NCBI GenBank assembly: GCA_946410535.1 | Contig: CAMKAR010000053.1 | Location: 1-10,126, forward strand | Direction of reading: 5' to 3' | DNA: 10,126 nucleotides | Source: an uncultured Bacteroidales bacterium | GTDB lineage: Bacteria > Bacteroidota > Bacteroidia > Bacteroidales > F082 | Shown here: one piece after another, positions 5,318 to 10,126 of the stretch | How positions within the stretch are numbered: the first letter of the stretch is position 1 | Layout of the letters: every line of letters begins with the position of its first letter | Position numbers and translations under genes: made by a program | Notes under the pieces: model-generated | Seen by the model: only the letters and a program-made list of their open reading frames with translations | Database searches by the model: none | What the model was told of the DNA's origin: nothing

Positions 5318-5929
5318 TCATATTAGGTGCCGTTCGATGGCTGTGCGCACCAACGAAGCCGTGTTGTTGCAACCCATTTTCTGCCGCAAGTTTTTCGTGT
5401 AGCTGTGCACTGTCTCGAAAGCGAGGCACAAACGGTCGGCAATGTCCTTCATTGTGCAGCCGTCGGCAAGCAAAGTCAAGATTTCACGCTCGCGCATCGT
5501 CAAGGTGGCGGGCGTTTCCTTTTCTTCGCAAAGGATGTGCCGCGCCTCATCGCACAGAAACTGCTCGCCAGAGGCAACCGCATTAATGGCTCCAAGCAAC
5601 TCATCGGCGCCTGCACCTTTGAACAAATAGCCATTGGCATCGTTATGCAAGGCACGATGGATGACGGAAGTCTCGGCAAACATGGTCAAGACGATGATTC
5701 GCAAGTCGGGTTGCAGCTGTCGCAACCGTGGGATGGCATCAATGCCGTCGCCGTCGGGCAGGGCCACGTCCAAAAGCAACACATCAGGCCTTAGATTTGG
5801 CAGCAACTCAGTAAGTTCGGCCAAAGTCGATGCCACTCCAAGCACTTGAGTGTCTGCGTTTTCATTGATTATCTTGGTCAGGCCATCCGTCACGATGCGG
5901 TGGTCGTCGGCGATTAACAAGGTTGTCAT
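5318..5929 (-). CDS. NarL/LuxR-type response regulator, 203 aa
   Basis: The receiver domain (residues 1-120) carries the acidic pair Asp8/Asp9, phosphoacceptor Asp54 (VLLLDVALPDGDG), Thr82 and Lys104 (LFKGA). The output domain (about 140-203) is a LuxR-type helix-turn-helix: LTMREREILTLLADGCTMKDIADRLCLAFETVHSY, then a recognition helix and QKMGCNN. All phosphorylation residues are intact. It lies 78 bp after the histidine kinase gene on the same strand, so the two form a cognate pair. The protein should dimerise on phosphorylation and bind an inverted repeat; candidate sites are the palindromes at 7963-7978 and 1310-1325. The start is ATG 5927-5929; no Shine-Dalgarno is seen. Confidence 0.96.
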   Translation of the reverse strand: MTTLLIADDHRIVTDGLTKIINENADTQVLGVASTLAELTELLPNLRPDVLLLDVALPDGDGIDAIPRLRQLQPDLRIIVLTMFAETSVIHRALHNDANGYLFKGAGADELLGAINAVASGEQFLCDEARHILCEEKETPATLTMREREILTLLADGCTMKDIADRLCLAFETVHSYTKNLRQKMGCNNTASLVRTAIERHLI

Positions 5930-6007
5930 TTCTTTTTTATCAAGAATTAGAGAATTTGAGATTATTTTGTTTTTATCTACTGAAAAACAGGGGAATTAGA
6001 GACAAAA
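5930..6007. repeat. Kinase-regulator spacer with a 10-bp direct repeat
   Basis: The 78-bp spacer is AT-rich. GAATTAGAGA occurs at 5944-5953 and again at 5993-6002, 49 bases apart. I see no clear TAnnTTTG promoter or hairpin, so the regulator is most simply co-transcribed with the kinase. Confidence 0.45.
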
Positions 6008-7891
6008 TCACAAGTGGTTTTTCGGGATTTCGATGTTGATTTCAGTGCCTTCGTCGGGTTTAGAATAAATGCCCATCATACCGCCGATGGCTTCCAACCT
6101 TTCGCGGATGTTTCGCAACCCAGAGCCATCGCTTTCGAGGTAGATTTGCCCGTTGCCATTGTCGCTCACATTAATGGTCGTGGCTTCTTCATTCACAACA
6201 AGTTGCACATTGATATGTTCCGCGCCCGAACTTTTCACTGCATTGTTGACCAATTCATGCACGATGCAATAGATAACTTCCTCGTTTTCAACGTGTCTGT
6301 CATCGCCATAAAACGCAAAACTGACTTTTTTCAGTGTGTGGCAGAAATCGGACAAGGCCGTTTTCAGTCCATAGCGTTGCAACGCGTCGGGCAAAAGGTG
6401 GTGGGCCACGTTGCGCATTTCGCGAATGGCTTCGTCGGTCAGCTTGGAAGCCTGACTTTCAGGGTTTACGTTTTGCTTTACCGCCGTCAAGAGGCCGCCC
6501 ATGCGGTCGTGGAGGTCGCGAGCAATGCGGACGCGCTCGGCCAACTCGCCATCGAGTTTGGCTTTCACCACCGCGTTCTTCTTGCTTTGCCGCACATTGC
6601 GCCATAGCAGGAAAAACAACAGCACAAGCAAAAGCAAGATGCAACCGACAAGAACAGAACCCGTTGTAAACCAACGTTTTTCTTTTTCCAACTGCTCGAT
6701 GGCCGCTTGTTTCTTCTCCGTTTCGTAAAGCACCTCCATTTGCGAAAGGCTCGATTGGTAGTTGGCCGTGGCAAACGCCTCCATGCCGTTGAATATCTTG
6801 GCTGCGCACTCCTTAACCTTTTGTGTCTCACCCAATTCCGCATAGATTTGGGTCAAATAGACATAGCTGCCCAAATCGTTGTAGGTCTCCTCCTCCCCTG
6901 CATTGATCGCTTTCCAAGCGTATTCTTCGGCTTTGCGCCACTGCTTGCGTTCCATCGCGATTTCGCAAACGGCGTTGTGAGCATCGCCCGTCGTCTCCGA
7001 CCACGTCTCCTCCGTGACGCACTCCAACGCCTCGTTGACTAAGGTTTCCGCCTTTTCAACATCTTGGTAATGATTAAGTTGTATGCGAGCCATGGTCACG
7101 AGGGTGACAATATAGCTATCGCTCTCCTCGGCTTTGTGACGACCGTAATAGTCGTAACAATATTGCACGGCTTCCTCGGCCTTCGCTATGTCGTCCCGAC
7201 CCAAATACAGCTTCGCCAAAACCTTTTGCGGCATGGCTATCAACAACGAATCGCCGGAGACAAGGGCGGCCTCCAGTGATTTCAATTCGTTGCGCTCGGC
7301 CTCTTCCGCATTGCCCATGCTGTTATATAGCTCAGCCACATTGTGATAGAGTATCGCCGTCGACTCCATCCAACGGTATTTCTCGAAAATCGGCAAGGCC
7401 TGCTGATAGTAATGGATCGCTAACTGCGCCTTGTCCTGCATGTTGTAGACGTTGGCGATGGAGCCATAAAGTGAACTCAGGTTGTCGTCGATGTCTTTCT
7501 CCGAGTAGCGTTTGTCGCCTTTCATCAACTCGGTCGCCGCCAAAGCCTCGTTGTAAAAAGCAATGGCTTTCTCGTAATCGTCACGGCCATAATGGTTTAA
7601 GCCCATGATACGCAAGGCATCGACACGGGCATTCAAGGCATCCATCTTGTAGGAAAACTCCACGGCTTTTTGGGCATATCGTTCCGATTTTTCCCCATCG
7701 GTCTGCAAATAGCCCCACATCAAGTCGAGATAAGCCCGCATCAAGGCTTCGTCATTGGGCATCTTGCCGCTTTCGAGCACCCTTTCCAACGAGTCGGTTT
7801 TCCGGTTGCGGTGGTCGGAATACTGCGCCGAAGCCACCGAACAGAAAAGCAGAAGCCATATTAATAAGGTATTTGAAATGTACTTCAACAT
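6008..7891 (-). CDS. TPR-containing sensor histidine kinase (HisKA_3 type), 627 aa
   Basis: The start is ATG 7889-7891 (MLKYISNTLL), giving a signal sequence with ASA-Q cleavage near residue 22. The longer in-frame start at 8032 is rejected because it would read through the promoter. Residues about 45-385 are helical tetratricopeptide repeats (for example 104-120 DDYEKAIAFYNEALAAT and 154-170 KAQLAIHYYQQALPIFE), the periplasmic sensor. A coiled segment at 385-405 precedes a transmembrane helix (about 408-430). The cytoplasmic part has the HisKA_3 phosphoacceptor ARDLHDRMGG (His461), the N box HELVNNAVK (545-553), DNGNG (577-581), GSGLRNI (589-595) and TEIN. The catalytic residues are complete. 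It is upstream of the NarL-type regulator gene and divergent from the beta-helix lipoprotein gene. The signal is unknown. Confidence 0.95.
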   Translation of the reverse strand: MLKYISNTLLIWLLLFCSVASAQYSDHRNRKTDSLERVLESGKMPNDEALMRAYLDLMWGYLQTDGEKSERYAQKAVEFSYKMDALNARVDALRIMGLNHYGRDDYEKAIAFYNEALAATELMKGDKRYSEKDIDDNLSSLYGSIANVYNMQDKAQLAIHYYQQALPIFEKYRWMESTAILYHNVAELYNSMGNAEEAERNELKSLEAALVSGDSLLIAMPQKVLAKLYLGRDDIAKAEEAVQYCYDYYGRHKAEESDSYIVTLVTMARIQLNHYQDVEKAETLVNEALECVTEETWSETTGDAHNAVCEIAMERKQWRKAEEYAWKAINAGEEETYNDLGSYVYLTQIYAELGETQKVKECAAKIFNGMEAFATANYQSSLSQMEVLYETEKKQAAIEQLEKEKRWFTTGSVLVGCILLLLVLLFFLLWRNVRQSKKNAVVKAKLDGELAERVRIARDLHDRMGGLLTAVKQNVNPESQASKLTDEAIREMRNVAHHLLPDALQRYGLKTALSDFCHTLKKVSFAFYGDDRHVENEEVIYCIVHELVNNAVKSSGAEHINVQLVVNEEATTINVSDNGNGQIYLESDGSGLRNIRERLEAIGGMMGIYSKPDEGTEINIEIPKNHL

Positions 7892-7895
7892 GGCA

Positions 7896-7930
7896 CAAAA
7901 GTAGACATTATTTGCCAAAAATTTCCAAAA
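7896..7930 (-). promoter_or_regulatory. Promoter of the kinase gene, ending almost at the start codon
   Basis: Minus strand: TTTTGG (7930-7925) and TACTTTTG (7903-7896) fit -33 and -7 elements with 22 bases between TTTG and the -7 box. The -7 box ends only four bases before the ATG (7891), so transcription would start at or within a few bases of the start codon, implying a leaderless mRNA. Confidence 0.6.
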
Positions 7931-7962
7931 GGGACGATTAATATGCTCAAACAGCGCAAAAT

Positions 7963-7978
7963 ACCCCCATTTGGGGAG
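7963..7978. promoter_or_regulatory. Candidate operator for the NarL-type regulator
   Basis: ACCCCCA-TT-TGGGGAG is an inverted repeat of two 7-base half-sites around a 2-base centre (five paired bases, CCCCA/TGGGG). This 7-2-7 geometry is the one NarL-type dimers use. It lies directly upstream of the -33-like TTGACG (7979) of the beta-helix gene, centred about 45 bases before its expected transcription start, where an activator would bind. It is about 75-80 bases upstream of the kinase start. Its core recurs at 1312-1323 with one change. Confidence 0.55.
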
Positions 7979-8009
7979 TTGACGCAAATTGTTGAACCCT
8001 CTACTTTTG
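7979..8009 (+). promoter_or_regulatory. Promoter of the beta-helix lipoprotein gene
   Basis: Plus strand: TTGACG (7979-7984) and TACTTTTG (8002-8009) with a 17-base spacer. The -7 box matches TAnnTTTG exactly and is identical to the kinase -7 box on the other strand. Transcription would begin near 8016, giving a leader of about 22 bases. Confidence 0.65.
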
Positions 8010-8037
8010 CAATGACTAACCTTAAAATTCAACAGCT

Positions 8038-9537
8038 ATGAAGAAAATTTCAAGAATTTTGTCTATCATGTTGGCAATCACTGTTTTGCTTGCAGGTTGC
8101 CAAAAGAAGGATAGCAGCGAAAAGAAAATCTTGTCGTTCGCTTTTGTCTCACCGTCGGTGCAAGCCGTCATCACCGAAAGTACCAAGACCATCGTGGCCA
8201 CCGTACCCGAGGGAACGGCTGTCACCTCGATGATTCCCATCATCACCGTGTCGGAAAAGGCCACGGTCAATCCCGCATCGGGCATCCCGATGGACTTCAC
8301 CAACCCCGTCACTTACATCGTGACTGCTGAAGATGGCTCGCAAGCCTCTTACATCGTGACCGTTACCTTCGGCAGCGGCGGCGGCGGACAAACCACCGAC
8401 CCGACCGAGTTCAGCGGCAACATCGACGCCAACACCACTTGGCCCGACCTCGGCCTGCCCGTGGACTACATCGTTGACGGCAGGGTGGTCATCAACGGCA
8501 ACGCCCTCCTCACCATCGAGCCTGGCGTGACCATCATGTTCACTGGCACGAATGGCGCCATCGAAGTGGGCGAAAACGCGGGCCTGCGCATGGTGGGCAC
8601 GGCTGACAAACCCATCAAGTTCGTGGGTCCGGCCAACAACCCCAACAACGGCTCGTGGGAACAAATCCGCGTCAACTCGAAACGCGCCGACAACGTTTGG
8701 GAGTATGTCGAATTCATCCGTGGCGGCTCCGACGATTATGTGTGGAACGCCGTGATTGACCTGCAAGGCGCCAAGGTGTCGATGAAAAACTGCACCATCG
8801 ACGGCTCGCTCGGCTATGGCATCGACGTGGAATATGAAACCCGCTTCTTGGCTTTCGAAGGCAACACCATCAAGAACTGCGCCCAATACCCCATCGTGAG
8901 CGAAGACTGGATTGGCCTCCTCGACATGGGCAGCAACAACACTTTCGAGAGCAACGGCCACAACTACATCGACGCACGCTGCCGCGACATCAAGATGGAG
9001 CAGCACACCACGCTGAAAGCCATGCCCATACCTTATTATATGGAGAGCGGCCTTTGGATTGAAGGCGGCTTCAAGCTCACCATCGAACCCGGAACGGAGC
9101 TGTGTTTCAAGAGCGAACAGAATGTGGACATGCAAGACGCCGTTACTCTAATCGCCGACGGCACTGCCGACAAGCCCATCATCTTCCGTGGCATGGAAGA
9201 CGAGAACAGCTACTGGCAGGGCATCAAGTACCACAGCACGAAAGAGGCTTCGGTGATGAACCATTGCCAGATCCTCAACTGCGGCGAGGACGATGCCTAC
9301 TTCCAAGGCGGCTGCCTCTGCATCTACGACGACTCGCGCCTGACGCTCACCAACTGCACCATCGGCAAGAGCCTGTACTACGGCATCACCTTGGACGGCG
9401 TGGAGCTGTTTGGCCGCATCACCCACAGCAACAACACCTTCGTCAACTGCGGCCACGGCAACGTGTGGCTCGAAGACGGCGGCGAGTGGGGCGGCGTGCA
9501 GTACGAAGGCGGACAGATTTTGAACGATTTGCCGTAA
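8038..9537 (+). CDS. Surface-type lipoprotein: DUF5018-like domain plus parallel beta-helix, 499 aa
   Basis: The signal peptide ends in the lipobox LLAGC (Cys21), followed by QKKDSSEKK, a charged stretch like the lipoprotein export signal that sends Bacteroidota lipoproteins to the cell surface (QKDDE-type in Capnocytophaga). Residues about 30-111 form an Ig-like, DUF5018-type domain (SEKATVNPASGIPMDF, PVTYIVTAEDGSQASYIVTV). A hinge GSGGGGQ (112-118) leads to a right-handed parallel beta-helix, residues about 126-499. This is built of two related halves: LTIEPG at 158 and 347, GTADKPI at 187 and 375, NCTI at 251 and 439, and NNTF at 300 and 465. Such folds often bind or cleave polysaccharide, but no catalytic motif is apparent, so binding or a structural role is equally possible. 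It is divergent from the kinase gene and is its likely regulatory target. Confidence 0.92.
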   Translation: MKKISRILSIMLAITVLLAGCQKKDSSEKKILSFAFVSPSVQAVITESTKTIVATVPEGTAVTSMIPIITVSEKATVNPASGIPMDFTNPVTYIVTAEDGSQASYIVTVTFGSGGGGQTTDPTEFSGNIDANTTWPDLGLPVDYIVDGRVVINGNALLTIEPGVTIMFTGTNGAIEVGENAGLRMVGTADKPIKFVGPANNPNNGSWEQIRVNSKRADNVWEYVEFIRGGSDDYVWNAVIDLQGAKVSMKNCTIDGSLGYGIDVEYETRFLAFEGNTIKNCAQYPIVSEDWIGLLDMGSNNTFESNGHNYIDARCRDIKMEQHTTLKAMPIPYYMESGLWIEGGFKLTIEPGTELCFKSEQNVDMQDAVTLIADGTADKPIIFRGMEDENSYWQGIKYHSTKEASVMNHCQILNCGEDDAYFQGGCLCIYDDSRLTLTNCTIGKSLYYGITLDGVELFGRITHSNNTFVNCGHGNVWLEDGGEWGGVQYEGGQILNDLP

Positions 9538-9549
9538 ACATCAATCAAT

Positions 9550-9580
9550 TGTAGAGACGCCACACTGTGACGTCTCTACA
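9550..9580. repeat. Second REP-like palindrome after the lipoprotein gene
   Basis: TGTAGAGACG (9550-9559) pairs with CGTCTCTACA (9571-9580), and CACA/TGTG pair inside the loop. It starts 13 bases after the lipoprotein stop. With the flanking T it shares the 11-mer TTGTAGAGACG and the arm CGTCTCTAC with the hairpin at 5290-5317, but the centres differ, which fits dispersed copies with diverged middles. Confidence 0.75.
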
Positions 9581-9587
9581 AACCAAA

Positions 9588-9621
9588 CAGCCGAGGGGAA
9601 ATATTCCTCTCGGCTGATTTT
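9588..9621. terminator. Bidirectional intrinsic terminator
   Basis: CAGCCGAGGGGAA (9588-9600), loop ATA, TTCCTCTCGGCTG (9604-9616) form a 13-bp stem with one G-T pair, followed by ATTTTG on the plus strand and TTTGGTTTG on the minus strand. It lies between the convergent lipoprotein and flavin-reductase-like genes and can serve both. Confidence 0.85.
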
Positions 9622-9627
9622 GTTCTC

Positions 9628-10126
9628 TCATCCTTTCAGTTTCAAGCCGTCCTTGAAGGCTTCGCCGACGCGCTTCGTCACTTGGTAATAACCATGCGTG
9701 TAGGGGTCGAAGGCGATGGCTTGCAGGGCTTCGATGTCGACTTTACCGTCTTTCATCTTGTCGGCCTCTACCGAGGTTTGCAGCACCTTGCCGATAACAC
9801 CAAGGCCTGTGTCATCACTTTGGTATTCAATAAACTCGCATTCCAATGCGATGGGTAGCTCGTTGATGATGGGTGCATCGACCAAGTTTGACTTGGTGGC
9901 GGTGAGGCCGGTCTTGGCGAACTTGTCTTTCTCTTTCTTGCCGGAGACGACGCCAAACCAGTCGGCTTCGACCACATGGGGCGCATCGGCGATGTGAACC
10001 ACAAAGCCCTTGCGGCGTTTGATGTTTTCCACCGTGCGGTGGGTTTCGGTCAGGTTGAGGGCCACGCGCTCGCGGTCGAGCATGGTGCCCCAAGCGGCGT
10101 TCATCACGTCGATGGTGCCGTCTTCG
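9628..10126 (-). CDS. Flavin-reductase-like (FMN-binding split-barrel) protein, N-terminus cut by window edge
   Basis: The frame is open from the right edge to the stop at 9628, giving 165 visible residues. The in-frame GTG at 10105-10107 is a Val codon within EDGTIDVMNAAWG, not the start. The family usually has about 190 residues, so roughly 20-25 are missing. EDGTIDVMNAAWGTMLDRE, NIKRRKGFVVHIAD and FVVHIADAPHVVEADWFG match the DIM6/NtaB-type flavin reductase domain that binds FMN in a split barrel. The C-terminal half (ECEFIEYQ, IGKVLQTSVEADK) completes the barrel and helix. Proteins of this kind reduce free flavin or bind it in an uncharacterised redox role; the partner is unknown. It is convergent with the lipoprotein gene and separated from it by the terminator. 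Confidence 0.92.
   Translation of the reverse strand, partial: EDGTIDVMNAAWGTMLDRERVALNLTETHRTVENIKRRKGFVVHIADAPHVVEADWFGVVSGKKEKDKFAKTGLTATKSNLVDAPIINELPIALECEFIEYQSDDTGLGVIGKVLQTSVEADKMKDGKVDIEALQAIAFDPYTHGYYQVTKRVGEAFKDGLKLKG

Noticed and set aside
8149..9135. 328-residue minus-strand open frame opposite the lipoprotein gene
   Set aside because: Antisense shadow. Its Val/Ala/His/Asp-rich composition reflects codon bias of the true gene, and it has no promoter or domain.

Overview
The window looks like the chromosome of a member of the Bacteroidales (Bacteroidota); I cannot name a genus. The evidence is as follows. Several gene starts are preceded by the Bacteroidota -7 promoter element TAnnTTTG. 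Shine-Dalgarno sequences are almost absent. The histidine kinase has the TPR periplasmic sensor plus NarL/LuxR-type regulator arrangement typical of the phylum. A surface-type lipoprotein carries a charged stretch right after the lipid-modified cysteine. There are no tRNAs, rRNAs, insertion sequences, phage genes or CRISPR arrays.

Layout. (1) Positions 1-1009, minus strand: the N-terminal 336 residues of a secreted alpha/beta hydrolase that runs off the left edge. (2) Positions 1079-4154, minus strand: a run of six genes. In transcription order these are an SPFH/band-7 membrane protein, two small four-helix membrane proteins of about 131 residues, a four-helix membrane protein with a bacterial PH-like C-terminus, a 57-residue ribbon-helix-helix (Arc-like) protein, and, after a 117 bp gap with a strong palindrome, a 61-residue two-helix membrane protein. 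(3) Positions 4155-4362: a divergent promoter region with two good TAnnTTTG promoters. (4) Positions 4363-5283, plus strand: an M48 zinc metalloprotease lipoprotein. (5) Positions 5318-7891, minus strand: a two-component system, kinase first, then regulator. (6) Positions 8038-9537, plus strand: a lipoprotein with a DUF5018-like N-terminal domain and a duplicated parallel beta-helix, divergent from the kinase. (7) Positions 9628-10126, minus strand: a flavin-reductase-like protein cut by the right edge.

How the parts may work together (inference). The SPFH and M48 genes are divergent and both products are membrane or envelope proteins, so an envelope or membrane-organisation role is plausible. 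The kinase/regulator pair sits next to a palindrome with NarL-like 7-2-7 geometry, placed just upstream of the -33-like element of the beta-helix lipoprotein gene. A near-identical 12-mer core (11 of 12 bases) lies upstream of the 61-residue membrane protein gene about 6.6 kb away. The regulator may therefore control both.

Non-coding structure is unusually rich. It includes two GTAGAGACG...CGTCTCTAC hairpins at the 3' ends of plus-strand genes, two unrelated heptamer tandem repeats on either side of the SPFH gene, an 11-bp tandem repeat in the SPFH leader, and a long imperfect hairpin inside the SPFH operon. There is no gene-free stretch longer than about 210 bases.
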